A stretch of 64,000 nt of DNA. Source: Girardinichthys multiradiatus. Taxonomy: Eukaryota; Chordata; Actinopteri; Cyprinodontiformes; Goodeidae. The notes below the pieces were generated by a model that was not told the origin of the DNA, made no database searches, and saw only the letters and a list, made by a program, of their open reading frames with translations. Position numbers and translations under genes: made by a program. The DNA lies in assembly GCF_021462225.1 (NCBI RefSeq), contig NC_061816.1:24227049-24291048 (forward strand), in the 5' to 3' direction. Of the stretch, positions 1 to 12,000 are shown piece by piece. The number at the start of each line of letters is the position of its first letter. Position 1 is the stretch's first letter.

Positions 1-975
1 CTGAGGGTGTAGAGCTGGTCTAGTGTTCCACGGCCAGGACAGAAACCACAATGCTCTTCCTGAATCCGAGGTTCGACTATCTGACAGACATTCCTCTCCA
101 GAACCCCCAAATAGACCTTACCAGGGAGGCTTAAGAGTGTGACTCCCCTATAGTTGGAACACACTCTACAGTCCCCCTTTTTGAATAGGGGGACCACCAC
201 CCCGGTCTGCCAATACAGTAAAACTGCCCCCGATGTCCATGTGATGCTGCAGAGTCGCGTTAGCCAACACAACCCTGAAACATCCAGAGCCTTAAGGAAC
301 TCTGGCCGAATCTCATCCACCCCCGGGGCCTTACCACCGAGGAACTTTTTAATCACCTTGGTGACCTCCGCTACAGAGATTGGAGAGCCCGCCCCAAGGT
401 CCCCAGGCTCCGCTTCCTCAGTGGAAGACGTACCGGTGGGATTGAGGAGGTCTTTGAAGTACTCCGCCCATTGACCCACAACGTCCCGAGTTGAGGTCAA
501 CAGCACAGGCACCAACAACCTTGCGACAACAGCTCCGGTAAGCCTTGGCAATGGAGGCGCAGAATATGGCCCACTCAATGTCCCCCACCTCCCCCGGAAC
601 TTGTTTGAAGCTCTCTCGGAGGTGGGAGTTGAAGCTCCGCCTCATGGGAGACTCCGTCTTGCATTCCCAGCAGACCCTCAAGATTAATTTGGGTCTTCCA
701 GGTCTGACCGGCATCCTCCCCCACCATCAGAGCCAGCTCACCACCAGGTAGTGGTCAGTGGAAAGCTTTGCTCCCCTCTTCACCCGAGTGTCCAAGACAT
801 GCAGCTGTAGATCAGATGACACGACAACAAAGTCAATCATCGAACTGTGGTCTTGGGTGTCCTGGTGCAAAGAGCACATATGGACACCCTTAAGCTTAAA
901 CATGGTGTTAGTTATGGACAATCCATGACGAGCACAGGAGTCCAATTACAAAATACCACTCCGGTTCAGAACGAG
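1..975 (-). mobile_element. RTE-like LINE fragment, minus strand
   Basis: The minus strand encodes broken stretches typical of a common teleost RTE-type LINE. Around 727-945 an endonuclease block reads GLSITNTMF then [20 protein letters not shown]. Further on, VRPGRPKLILRVCWE and FNSHLRESF lie at 418-714, and from about 180 to 1 the strand matches the [13 protein letters not shown] and GFCPGRGTLDQLYTL region of the reverse transcriptase. The linker between endonuclease and transcriptase is shortened near 430-480 and no long frame survives. It lies downstream of glycogenin exon 3, so probably in a gyg intron. The family is recognised from memory; the name RTE/Rex3/Expander is an inference. The same family occurs on the plus strand at 7014-9985. 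Confidence 0.75.
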
Positions 976-1099
976 AGGGCCATTCCTTCCAGTGGCCCTC
1001 CACATCATTCACAAAAGCAAAGAAGAGACCATGAGGTTCAGGGCAAAAACTAAGCATATCCATAACTATAACTTAAGATTGTTCATCAGCTCCACAGAA

Positions 1100-1330
1100 A
1101 GGATTTGGATACAAAGGGCCACCCTGGTGGAGTTCAGCCTGCAGTGGGAACAAGCTCATCTCAGGTATCCCATACTCCTACAGAACCTCCTACAAAATAC
1201 ATCCAGGAATAGGGTAATAAGCCTTCTCCAGGTCCACAAAACACATGTGGACTCGTGAACCAAACTCTCTCAGCAACTCTCTGAGGGTAAAGATCTGGTC
1301 CACAGTTCAGAACACCTCAAACACTTATTT
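1100..1330 (-). mobile_element. Second fragment of the RTE-like LINE (RT domain)
   Basis: The reverse strand resembles the RT segment around the VCFVDLEKA motif. The end of the fragment (ctctgagggtaaagatctggtcc) is alike to bases 1-22 of the window, so the same LINE region is present twice, out of order. It is rearranged and heavily decayed, with no coding value. Confidence 0.5.
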
Positions 1331-1552
1331 TGACTTTCTGTCTGATCCTCAGGCTAGGGTTGTGATTCTATGGTAACCTGACCTAGTTGGAGATCTGATA
1401 TCTATTATATTCCACAGTATCAGATGCGAAGAAAGATACTGTTACTACTCAGCCCCAAAGATGGACACCAGTATCTTCAACCACCACTGAAACACAAAAC
1501 AGATTGAACACCTTAAAGTGTTCAATCTGCTTTGTGTTCCTACTGAACTCAC

Positions 1553-1727
1553 CAGTGTATCAGCATCTAGGAAGATGCACCTTCGGTACTGTGTCAGATT
1601 CCAGCAGTGGATCTTAGTGAAGGTGACGCCAAGCTCAGGACGTCCCAGCATGGACAAATGGAGCTGGTCCTCACTGTTCCTTAAATCCACTGTGAAGACC
1701 TCATCAAAGATGTTCTCCAGGCCTTTT
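1553..1727 (-). CDS. gyg2: gyg exon 3
   Basis: It begins with one base completing an Arg codon, then [11 protein letters not shown], which aligns with the MRKVLETVFDEV region of vertebrate glycogenins. It ends in phase 0 after LDADTL, followed by gtgagt. The acceptor gaccag was chosen because it restores both the frame and the Arg-Lys join. An alternative ag at 1742-1741 puts the join out of frame. Confidence 0.9.
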
Positions 1728-2897
1728 CTGGTCAAAAGGACTTTAAAAGGTCAGTGAGGGAATTCATTGCATTTTAACCTATATTGACTATAAAATATAA
1801 AAATATTACATATGACAACTTTATATTTTTATATATATATTTTTTTTATTATAAATATTTATATATATATATATATTTTAAACTCAGTCAGTAAATGGGT
1901 TAAAGACCATAATTTGAATATTGACCAAAAGAATTATGATTCTGATTTCCTGTTTTCTAGCTGCTCCGTCTCATATCAAAAGAACATGACCAAAATGGTT
2001 CCTGACAAAATTATTTTGTCATGTTTTTATTGGCATTTTCTGTGATAGACTAACACAAAGTAGTGCATAACTTTGAAACAAATTTGTTTTTACAAATTTT
2101 CACCGCTTAAAATCAGAAACGTTTGGTGGTTCTTTGTATTCGGCCCCACTAGAGAAACAGGCCAATCTTGGACATGTACTTTGACAGAACAGAATGATTA
2201 TCGGAGCACAACATCATAAAGAAGTGGATCCCCACCTTGACTGCTCAGAGATGTTTGGCGTGACCATGACGACTATATGGCGAGTCGTTCCATGCCGTCT
2301 CAAACTTCGGGCCACCACTGTTGCTCCCTTGCAGTAGGAGTCTGTGGTGGCCAGGGTAACAAAGGCCTCACCAGCTGCAGGCAGAATAGAGAGATGAAAG
2401 AATCAGAAGCTCCCGTCTGGTTTTACAATGTAAATATCTCAATATCTGTCCATCAAAGATCTATTTACACAGACAACAACTGAACAATATGGATTGTTTG
2501 TTGTCATGAGATTCTCTCTGTCATTGTTCTGTTATGTGACAGGCTATGGCCTAGCAGGTGTGCGATAGGCAGCTCCATAATCCTGGACTGCAGCATGATG
2601 TAGAGGCTGTCTGAGGACAGTGTTAGATTTCATTGGGTTTCCTTTTTTTATTTGAAGCTGACGAAGCAGTCTGTTCTCATTTCAAACAGCATACTGGTAA
2701 CAATTTTATGTCATAGAGAAACTATTACAGTTGGAGTTAAGGAGCTATGAGCTGAAAACATGCAGCAGCTTATGGAAGCATATTTCTATTTCATTTTAAA
2801 ACAAGCCGGACTCACAAGCTGGAAGATATTTGTAGAAGCTGATGTTAAACACCTTTGAATCCATTATTTATTTGAAAAATAAGTTCCTACCTGACAT
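1553..2897 (-). CDS. gyg2: Glycogenin gene, 5' part (exons 1-3 of a longer gene)
   Basis: Glycogenin is a glycosyltransferase family 8 enzyme that self-glucosylates a tyrosine from UDP-glucose to prime glycogen in the cytosol. Coding exons join at 2897-2891 (7 nt), 2374-2236 (139 nt) and 1727-1553 (175 nt), giving 107 codons. The start [19 protein letters not shown] matches the family N-terminus. The stretch [19 protein letters not shown] leads to the Mn/UDP-binding DxD motif LDADTL (residues 103-105). The next residues and the acceptor tyrosine are beyond base 1. Splice sites are canonical: ATGTCAG|gtaggaac, cctgcag|CT, TCAAG|gtgggg, gaccag|AA and ACACTG|gtgagt. No stops or frameshifts are seen, so the gene looks intact as far as visible. 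The paralogue (gyg2 rather than gyg1) is inferred from the neighbouring cd99, as in human Xp22.33. Confidence 0.9.
2015..2155. mobile_element. Tc1-like transposon end fragment (gyg intron 2-exon 2 gap)
   Basis: It contains ttattggcattttctgtgat, agactaacacaaagtagtgc and, later, tgtattcggccccac. These are the terminal-repeat phrases of a widespread teleost Tc1-like transposon seen again at 3327, 10310, 11520, 19265 and 42370. It is a decayed fragment lying in the intron between gyg exons 2 and 3, with no transposase. Confidence 0.55.
2236..2374 (-). CDS. gyg2: gyg exon 2
   Basis: It encodes [16 protein letters not shown], then [20 protein letters not shown], then VTPNISEQS. This is the nucleotide-binding start of the GT8 fold: family FVTL, GALVLG and LVVL motifs, here with ATVVAR in the middle. 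The acceptor is ctgcctgcag and the donor AG|gtgggg. Confidence 0.92.
2891..2897 (-). CDS. gyg2: gyg exon 1 coding part (ATG TCA G)
   Basis: Only seven coding bases precede a consensus donor, gtaggaac. This fits the family, where the first exon codes only two or three residues. The split codon G|CT gives Ala, so the protein starts Met-Ser-Ala-Gly-Glu. The context before the ATG is gacaagaa. Confidence 0.82.
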
Positions 2898-3061
2898 TTC
2901 TTGTCTTCAGTCAGTTCCGAATCCTGCAGGTTTACTTATCTCCAGGGGAGGGGAGGTGCATACTATGCCTGTTTGCTGAAAGTCCTGAGCAGCAAAATAA
3001 AAACAGTTGACCACAAGGGTGCACCAGCAACATCTGGGACACTTCCTAAATCCTCACTGAG

Positions 3062-3067
3062 TATATA
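3062..3067 (-). promoter_or_regulatory. Possible TATA box of gyg
   Basis: On the minus strand gctatatact lies about 165 bases before the glycogenin ATG. A start 25-30 bases further would give a 5'UTR of roughly 135 nt. The position suits a core promoter, but the motif is short. Confidence 0.35.
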
Positions 3068-3326
3068 GCTGCCACTAAACTGTGAATTCACAGTTCAGTC
3101 AGCTTTTAATTGTGGAGCAAAGCATGAGGCTGAGGCCTTCCGCTTCTATCCTCCAATGTGTTTGCCCAACTGGTCATCCAACTAGCAGAATGGGGCTTAG
3201 CAACAAGGATTAGGAAACAGTGCAATGTCCTACTCTACTGATAACCCACTGAGGAGAATGTTGATTTTCACATTCTACGTCAGTCAGGAGCAAATAACCT
3301 ATAACCACTGCAAAGCACAAGTCTTA

Positions 3327-3624
3327 AAGATATAGTGTCTTGCAAAAGTAAGTACTTCCCTTTAACCTTTTCAAATTTGATCACTTAATAAATCACATCT
3401 TTTAATGTATTTTATTGGGATCTTATGTTGTACAATGGAGCAAGCTTTGCACATTTACAGACTAAACTTTCTGTCCACCTGTCTTCAAAAAACAGCTCAA
3501 GTTCAGTCAGAATGGATGAAGAGAACCTGTGAACATCACTTTTCAACTGTTGCCACAGATTCTCAGTCGGGGGGGTGTTAGGACAAGCAGAGAGACGCCA
3601 CCGTCTGGACTGGTAAAGCTTCAA
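3327..3624 (-). mobile_element. Tc1-like transposon remnant between cd99 and gyg
   Basis: The left end reads tagtgtcttgcaaaagtaag and then tgtattttattgggatctta, a Tc1-family terminal repeat. The reverse strand of 3412-3624 encodes PPTENLWQQLKSDVHR, the glutamate-containing end of a Tc1/mariner transposase (usual form NPTENLW..LK). The DNA-binding and first catalytic parts are missing. It sits in the short spacer between the two host genes, close to the gyg promoter. Confidence 0.65.
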
Positions 3625-4289
3625 AGTTTGCCTGAAGTTACAATTTTGGCAAAGTGGGCCGAGTGAAGTGGAGCCAGACTAAATAAAGCCAATGGAACAC
3701 GGGAATTTGTTACCTCTCTGCTTAACATCCATCTTATTGGATTGATAGGCTTTGTTGCTCTGACCTTTCTGTGAAGATATGACTGCTGTTTGACTGAATG
3801 ACGTGAGTAATCATAAATAGAATACACTCCACTCACCTTTAACAAACTGTGGGACATGTTTTAGGTTGACGACAGCTGTGGGTTTAAAGCCAGAACATTT
3901 AATTTTAGCTCAGGCAGCAAAGCTCAAAGGACCGTTTTACATTTTAAATCTGGAAAACAATATGAGGCTTTTGTTTTATTTAGAAATAAAACCTCATGCC
4001 TATGTATTATATTCCTTCTGCTTCACAATAATTCATTGCTTTGTGTTACACTCCTAGCATAATGTCAAAATAAAGGTTTGCTGTAATGTGACAAAAAGGG
4101 CATTGAATAAATTAGCAATGCAATGTCAAAAGACATTACACTATTAGTTGGTTCGACAAATCTAGCCCTTAAATAGTTTTTATACATTGACAATAAAAGT
4201 TGAGCTGATCCAAAGACCCACAGGGGCTGAAATCCAGACCTTCCTGCTAGATCTTCTAGCGTAAAGCTGAACAAGCACAGTTACCCAAC
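3625..4289. other. Intergenic, no gene seen
   Basis: AT-rich spacer between the cd99 poly(A) region and the Tc1 remnant upstream of gyg. The reading frames here are short and unlike any family I know. Confidence 0.5.
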
Positions 4290-4309
4290 ACCAAGAGAGT
4301 GTACGACAC

Positions 4310-4315
4310 TTTATT
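4310..4315 (-). terminator. cd99: Poly(A) signal of cd99
   Basis: The minus strand reads AATAAA within gtttttaataaagtgtcgta. Cleavage would fall near 4290, giving a 3'UTR of about 1.7 kb (5993-4290). That interval has no coding frames of note and no obvious repeats, as expected for a 3'UTR. Other AATAAA matches inside the interval could act as proximal sites. Confidence 0.6.
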
Positions 4316-5993
4316 AAAAACGTACACACCAGAAATCCACTAACAGAGAAATCATGCATTTGGATTCATGTAACAGACCTGCACAATGTCAATGTTTGTA
4401 AAAGAGACAAAAATATCATTCAAACTGAGATCATAGTAGCTGACAATTTAAGTTGTAAAGCACGGAAATATATCAAGAAGAGTGGATTATTTACAGCTCA
4501 TAGAGATGCAGCTGGTATTTCACAATGAGGACATTCTGCAACAACACAGCCTTTTTCTATCAGTTCTTTCATTATGTGTATGCAGCAGAGCCTAATGCTC
4601 ATCATGTATATGCCATTTCAAAGGGACCGAACATGGACACCATAGCAGAGACTGCTCAATGAAAAGAGAAAAGATAGTAGTACAGTAGCTAGATGAAGCA
4701 GCAGAACAACAGAGTGGTATAACGTTTTCTATGAACTCCGCAGAATCAGCAGAACAAACTCTGAAAAGGACTGAGCTAAAGCCTTTGTTTCTTACATATA
4801 AACAGATATGTAGTTGTGAGAGACAAAAAACAAAATGTTTTAAAAACAAATCTGCTTGTTTCATGTTTTTAGGTATCAGTATTTATTTTTTTCAACTGAA
4901 AAAGAAGTCAATATGCAAAAAGTGGATTATAGCTTTATGCAGTTGTTGAAGCTAATCTATAGCAGACAGCTAACTGGCAGGTTCGCAGCCAGTTGGCTAG
5001 TTTAACCAAGCAGTTACTTTACATGTTTAGTTTGACGTGTTAAAGTTCACCAGGAAACAGTGTAAACATATTAAAAAAACAGTACTAAAAGGAGAACGTA
5101 GCATTAAAATGAAGGCTAGTTATTTCAAACAGCATAAAGCTTGTTACAGTTCTGCGTGGGCTTCTAAGTTTAAAGGTCATTCACACATACAAAACCTTAT
5201 TCTGTACATTTACCATGTGCATTTTTATTTAGCCCTCTTTTACATGACATTCAGCAGTTTACATTAAAGCTCCTACAGCTGGATTCCCACCCAGCCACAT
5301 AATTAGAAGATTTCTGACCAACGTCTTATAAAACTAAATACATCTAAATGAGGCACACGCGTGTTTCTTCATGTTAAACATGTTTGTCTCAGAGCTCCCA
5401 TCATACTAAGTGCTCTAGGTTTTTCTCTCAGTTCTAAAAATGTCTTTTTTTACAAATGATTTTCTTTCTTGCCATGCTGCTCTGAGGCATTTGTTTAGAG
5501 AAATTGTTTCACTCTGTGAGTCTTCCAGCAGTTCAGTGGATAACTAGAGCCTTTCTGCTGAAGACTCATTATGTGAAAACACTGAACCTGGACAGTGGCT
5601 TAGTTCCTTCCATTGTCCTTGTCTTTGGATTATTTGGGATGCAAATAGAGAAACAGTTTAGATGCTCCACAGGAAACCTGAGGCAGCAGACACCAAGGTG
5701 GTCCTTCCCAGATGTAACCAGGATACAAGGTTTTTACAGAGGATACTGGAGCAAGCAGATTTCCTGCTGTGACTCATTACATGAAACAGGTTACCAGGCA
5801 TGACAAGAACAAAACAGAGTATAAAGTTTACAAGAGTTACACAAAGCTAAAACACATCAACATAAAAGCCCTGAAATCATTACAGAGAATTCTATTGTGT
5901 TCTTTGCTGAAGCTGAAAGTTGAAAGATAACAACCTGGCCTTAAGGTCTTAAGGTTGTTGGCTGAAAAGTCAGATCAAGTTCTGCCTGAGGAT

Positions 5994-6022
5994 CTAGTTG
6001 TTCTGGACCAGGTTGCTGAAAA
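5994..6022 (-). CDS. cd99: cd99 exon 12 (terminal coding)
   Basis: Acceptor ttgcttttcag, then 29 nt encoding (V)FSNLVQNN and TAG. The V-x-S-N-L ending matches the usual CD99 C-terminus and the phase fits exon 11. Confidence 0.88.
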
Positions 6023-9000
6023 CTGAAAAGCAAATAAACAAAAGCATCAGAAATTGACCTCAAAGTCTACAGCAGTACCATCTGTTCACCAGCAGGTGTT
6101 AGGCTGCTCACACTCAAACTTTGTTTACATAGCATTTATTCAGAATCCATATTTTCACTAAGTGAAATGATTATATAGGTTATTTCCTCTTGTGATTCTT
6201 GTAGTAAATTATTTTTTTCACATTTCTTACAAGGAGTTCAATTTCACAAGAAGCAGCCAGTCATGTCAAGGCAGGCACATTTTTTCTTTAGCTGTAATTA
6301 TTGACTACTGTGACAAAACTGTGAAAAGTTCAAGTAGAACACATTAAAACCAGGAAACCCAGCTTAGATCCAATAACTGCCACACAAACATTAACATCTA
6401 GTTGTTTCTGTCTGCAACTACAACCTAGTGAGAAAGATGTCATATATCTTAGTATCATTAAAAGCTTTCTACCTGCTTGAACCAGCTAGGTTTTGTCACA
6501 TTACAACTAAAACACTGATGTAAATTATTGGAATTTTATGCCATATCTGTAGTGGATAGAAACACTTCAGATCTAACCTTTTACAAGCATTTGTAAATAA
6601 CTTCCAACAAATTAACCACTAATATCCAAAACCTTTTGAGATATCGGATTTTTTATTGCCTTGTTATGCTGGTCTGATTAAAAGTTGTCTTTGGATGTCA
6701 ACGTGTCCTTAAAAGACCTAAAAATATATATTTTTAAAACTATCTGTTATTAATCTTGTGTAGCTGTAAGGATTTGTAGCTGTGAGGATGTGTGAAATTA
6801 TGAAATGCAACCCTTTTTCCTGAATAGAAAGACTTCATGTGGGAAACCAAGAAAGCAGGAAGCTGCTCCCTCATGGAAATTTGTTTTGCAAGTCAAAAAG
6901 TAACTTATTTAATTTTTCTTATTGGCTGTCTAATGCAACGTGGCCACAGTGAAGGAAATTTCTTATATTAGTTTTATTAGATTTCCCGTTACATTATTAA
7001 TCATTATAGGGCAGTATTAAACGCCCACGTGGGAAACGACAGTGACACCTGGAGAGGCGTGATCGGGAGGAATGTCCTCCCCGATCTGAATCTGAGTGGT
7101 GTTTCGTTATTGGACTTCTGTGCTAGTCATGGATTGTCCATAATAAACACCATGTTCAAGCATAATGGTGCGTTCACACCAAACGCGATTTCTGCAAATG
7201 TTTTGCCTCATTTGTGTGCTTTTGCCCGCTTCACATTCCGCGTGAACTCCGCGTTGGCATTCGGCAACAAGCGGCAACGCTTCGCCGCGTCATCAAATAG
7301 GAGGAGCTTCCATCTGCTGCTTGCTGGTTTCAACTGAACATGCTGGACATGGATTTCACGTATAATCATGGTGTTTTACCTGTGGAGAGCCGACAAACGC
7401 CACCGACATCAATGTCCCTGGGTTCACCAGATTCTTCAGGTACGGGAACAGTTCGGAGATAACCACCACTTACTCCAGGAGCTGCGTCTGGATGACTGTC
7501 GATTTCAGCGGTACTTCCGTCTATCAAGGACCCAGTTCGAAGATCTGCTGCCCCGCGTTGGGAGATGAATCGGCCTCCGGGACGCCAACTACCGGCGACC
7601 GCAGTGAAGCCAGCCCGAAGCCGGACACCGGACACTCAAGCTCCGCGGAGCCAGCGGCATCCAGCCGATCCAAGTCAGGCACCCAGATTTTGGCTAGCTG
7701 CTCTCTGTTGCTCCCTCTTTTGACGCGCGGTGGTTCACTAGGGACCGCCAATAAGTTTCCGTACCAAATAATCGTGGAAAATCTGAGTGCCTGAATAGAA
7801 TCAACCGTGAGCTAGATGCCGCTAACTCCGCGGAGCTTGAACATCCAACTTCAAACTAACTTCACCGCGGTTTACCGGCGCTGTATCCCCGCTGCTGAAC
7901 GCCTGTCCATCTGTCTTCGGTGAGTAAATAAATCTCAGCTCAGTAAAAAAACTGCCGATTTTTAATGTCCACATCTCCTAAATTTAAGATATTTGTGCCT
8001 AAACATAACCAGGCCAGGTCCTTTCTGTACTTGTCTCGGTAAAAGTAATTAGTTGAGTCATACAACTCTGGCTTGCCGCACACCGCCACTATGATCTGGT
8101 CCTCCATCATTGACAACTGCTTCTTCTCCGCTTTGGTCCTTCACCCTACGTCAAAGCCACATCCAGTCCCTGATTGGTTGACGCGATGCGAATTTAGGAA
8201 AAAGTTCAGATTTTTCAACTCGTCCATCGCGCCGCTCCACTCCCGCTTCGCTTGCCGCACCTTCCGCGCAGTGCCCTCCTTTGCACCACGCCACGCCGCT
8301 CCGCTCCGCTCCGCTCCGCTCCTGAACGTGCCTCTACATAGGGATAACATGAAAATTGGCCGCTCCTTTCGCAGAAATCATGTTTGGTGTGAACGCACCT
8401 TAAGGGTGTCCATCAGTGCACTTAGCACCAGGACACCCTAGGTAGGAGGTTGATGATCGACTTTGTTGTCGTATCGTCAGACCTTCGGCCGCATGTTTTG
8501 GACACTCAGGTGAAGAGAGGGGCTGAGCTGTCCACTGATCACCACCTGATGGTGAGCTGGATCCGCTGGAAGAGGAGAAAGCCGGACAGACTTGGCAGGC
8601 CCAAGCGCATAGTGAGGGTCTGCTGGGAACATCTGGAAGAGCCCTCGGCCAGGGATGTATTCAACTCCCACCTCCGAGAGAGCTTCGACCAGATTCCGGG
8701 GGATGTTGGAGACATAGAGTGGACCATGTTCTCTGTATCTATTGTCAATGCTGATGCTGGTAGCTGCGGCCGTAAGGTCTGCAGTGCCTGTCGTGGCAGC
8801 AATCCCCGAACCCAGTGATGGACACCGACAGTAAGGGACGCCGAAGAAGGAGTCTTATCGGCTGTGGTTGGTTTGTGGGATTCCTGAGGCGGCTGACGGG
8901 TACCATGAGGCCAAGCGTGCCGCCGCCCGGGCTGTGGCAGATGCAAAAACTCGGGCCTGGGAGGAGTTCGGTGAGGCCATGGAGAATGGCTAGAAGCGAT

Positions 9001-12000
9001 TCTGGCAAACCGTCCGGCGCCTCAGGAGGGGGAAGCAGTGCTTCGCCAACACTGTTTACAGTGAGTGTGGGAGGCTGCTGACCTCGACTGGGGACATTAT
9101 CGGGTGGTGGAAGGAGTACTTCGAGGATCTCCTCAATCCTACCATCAAGCATTCCCTGGTGAAAACAGAGGCTGGGGACTCGGGGTTAGACTCTTTCATC
9201 ACCCAGGCTGAAGTCACAGAGGTGGTTAAAAAGCGGTGGCAAGGCTTCGGAGGTGGATGAGATCCGCCCTGAATACCTCAAGTTTCTGGATGTTGTGGGG
9301 CGGTCATGGTTGACACGCCTCTTCAACATTGGGTGGCGGTCGGTGACAGTGCCTCTGGATTGGCAGACTGGGGTGGTGGTCCCCCTTCATAAGAAGGATG
9401 ACCAGAGGGTGTGTTCCAACTACAGGGGGATCACACTCCTCAGCCTCCCTGGTAAGGCCTACGCCAGGGTATTGGAGTGGAGAGTCCGACCGATAGTCGA
9501 AGCTCTTGATTTACTGGTCGGTCTACGTTCCTACCCTCATCTATGGCCATGAACTCTGGGTCATGACTGAAAGAACGAGAACCTGGGTACAAGTGGCTGA
9601 AATGAGCTTCCTCCATAGGGTGGCCGGGCACTCCCTTAGAGATAGGGTGAGGAGCTCGGCCATCCGGGAGGGGCTCGGAGTAGAGCCGCTGCTCCTCCAC
9701 ATCGAGAGGAGCCAGTTGAAGTGGTTCAGGCATCTATAACGGGTGCCTCCTGGATGCCTTCCTCGGGAGGTGTTCCAGATACGTCCCACTGGGAGGAGGC
9801 CCAGGGGGCGTCCCAGGACACGCTGGAGGGACTATGTCTCTTGGCTGGCCTGGGAACGCCTTGGGCTTCCCCCCGGAAGAGCTGGAGGAGGTGTCTACGG
9901 AGAGGGACGTCTGGGTGTCTCTGGTGAGTCTGCTGCCCCCGCGACCCAGTCCCGGATAAAGCGGAAGACGACGAGTACGGGTACGAGGGCAGTATTTAGA
10001 GTATTAATATACTAGCAGATTACGTGTAAATAATTTGATTGTAAATAAATCCTGCTTTTAATAAATATTCAAAATCACATTACTCCTTCCCTGCTTAAAT
10101 TATGCAATAAAATAACTTCCTAAAAATGGAGAATTCCTCCTGCAGATTGATTTTGTAATGCATATGTTCAGTTTTTATTATAAGACTGATATAATTGCCC
10201 TCAGTTGACACAAACATAGAGAAATGCATGGGGATGTGGAAGGAAACAGTTTTCAAAACACAACATAAAAAAGTCACTGCTTTGGTAAATATAGATGTAT
10301 AGCACTGCATTTTATTTAGGGGTGTCAGAATAAACGGGACTGAATACAAATACTATTCTTTTTAGATTTTTATTTGTAAAAAATATTGAAAACCATTTAT
10401 CATTTTCCTTCACTTCCAAGCTATGTACAGCTTCCTGTTGGTCGGTCCCACAAATCCCCCAAAAATCCACTAAGGTTTGAGGCTGTAAAGGGACAAAATG
10501 TGAAAAGGGTCCATCTGTGTGAATACTTTTGTATCCTACATATTTTAATGACAACTAAAAACAAATCAGCTGCATCAACTATATGATCCGCAGTATCATT
10601 ATTGGTCAGTCTCCATGTGAAGGTGTTCCATTTTACTGAAGTATGTCTACTGTTAATGATACATTAGCAGTTAATAATGTGGGAATCAACAGAGACGTAC
10701 CTTGGTTGTCAGACCGACCTCCTTGATGACTCTTCCCACTCTCAGGGTCTGCACCTGAACAAGTCATGCTCTGATCAGAATGAGGATGTTGTTAAGAGTG
10801 GTTAGAGGAAATGCAGATGTGAACACTGACCTCCCTGCATCTTGAAGCAGAGCTTCTTCTTCTGATAAGCAAAGTAACTGGATGCAGCTCCCACCAGAGC
10901 AACTCCTACAGCACTAATGATTCCTGCTATTGGTCCAGAACTTTCTGCTGCAGAGAGACAAGAAACACAAAATATTTGGTTCAATGATTTCATTCACCTT
11001 GGACTGGTTTATTTATTTATTTACACTCTTTTTGCATTTACAAGTACTGGGAAAAACTGAGGTAACATAATAAAAATTATTGTTTCACCTGTGTTTTTTT
11101 TCATGGTGGAAAAAAAAAATCACTTGAAATAATGTTTGGTATCATAGCTAATCGTGTGAATTAAAGCGAATTGTTCTATATTTATTATTTTTTTAGATTA
11201 CATTATTGTAAATATAAATAGCAGGATGTTTCTGTTATGTTGATTTTTTTCAGCTTATATTTTCAGGTTATCATATTAAGCAGCAGTTAACATCATCTAA
11301 ATGTGTTAAACTCCTAATATAATTTCTATACTGTGCATGAATGTCTGTTGTCAAAGAAAATGTTTTAAAAAAATAATGACATTAATCCAAAACACTAAGA
11401 TATAACAGATATACATTAAAATTAAACAATAAATTCTTGTGTGAGTGAGTGCTGAGTGGATGTTTTTAAGAAGCGGTTCAACATGAAAATGAGTGCTGGT
11501 TTAATCTTGCAATGACTACCGTTATCCACAAGGGGGCCTTAAACCTAATTTAATAGTGAAATTGCTGATGATTGAAAGCAGGAAGTGAACACCCCCAGTC
11601 CACAGGGCAGAGCCTGCACTGGCACACACAGGAGCACTGAGACACTGGGGGAATAACCCTGGCTAATCTGTTGACTCGCTAATAAATCACGTGATGATGG
11701 CAGCATCATGCTGTGTAGATACTTTTCTTCAACAGGAACAGGGATTCTGGTCAATCCTGAAAGAGAACCTTTTAGAGGCTGCAGAAGACTTGAGAATGGG
11801 GTGGAGGTTCACATTCCAGCAGGGAAACTAATTGCAGCATAAAATGGTTCTTCTGACTTGAGGAACCAAATTAACACATGCATGCCACACTTTTCAGATT
11901 TGGAAACCCATGCATAATTTTCCTTTTACTAAACAATTCTGCACTACTTTGTGTTGATCTAGAACATAAAATCCATAGAAGTCTGTCTTTGGAATTTGAT

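Larger units (their letters stand above)
7014..9985 (+). mobile_element. RTE-like LINE, 5'-truncated, split by a Harbinger element
   Basis: Antisense to cd99 in intron 11. It begins inside the endonuclease ([13 protein letters not shown], then [14 protein letters not shown]), is interrupted at 7166-8400, and resumes with [17 protein letters not shown] at 8450 and later [19 protein letters not shown] and [20 protein letters not shown]. Close to 9495-9515 it jumps from [12 protein letters not shown] to [19 protein letters not shown], losing the catalytic FADD part of the reverse transcriptase. The C-terminal part follows ([14 protein letters not shown], then [20 protein letters not shown]). It ends in a gcggaagacgacgag tail. 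Frameshifts are frequent, so it is dead. Confidence 0.85.

Noticed and set aside
8073..8946. Overlapping 122- and 135-codon frames as genes
   Set aside because: They lie in the Harbinger right end and the LINE; the real content is the LINE frame [18 protein letters not shown] and its antisense shadows.
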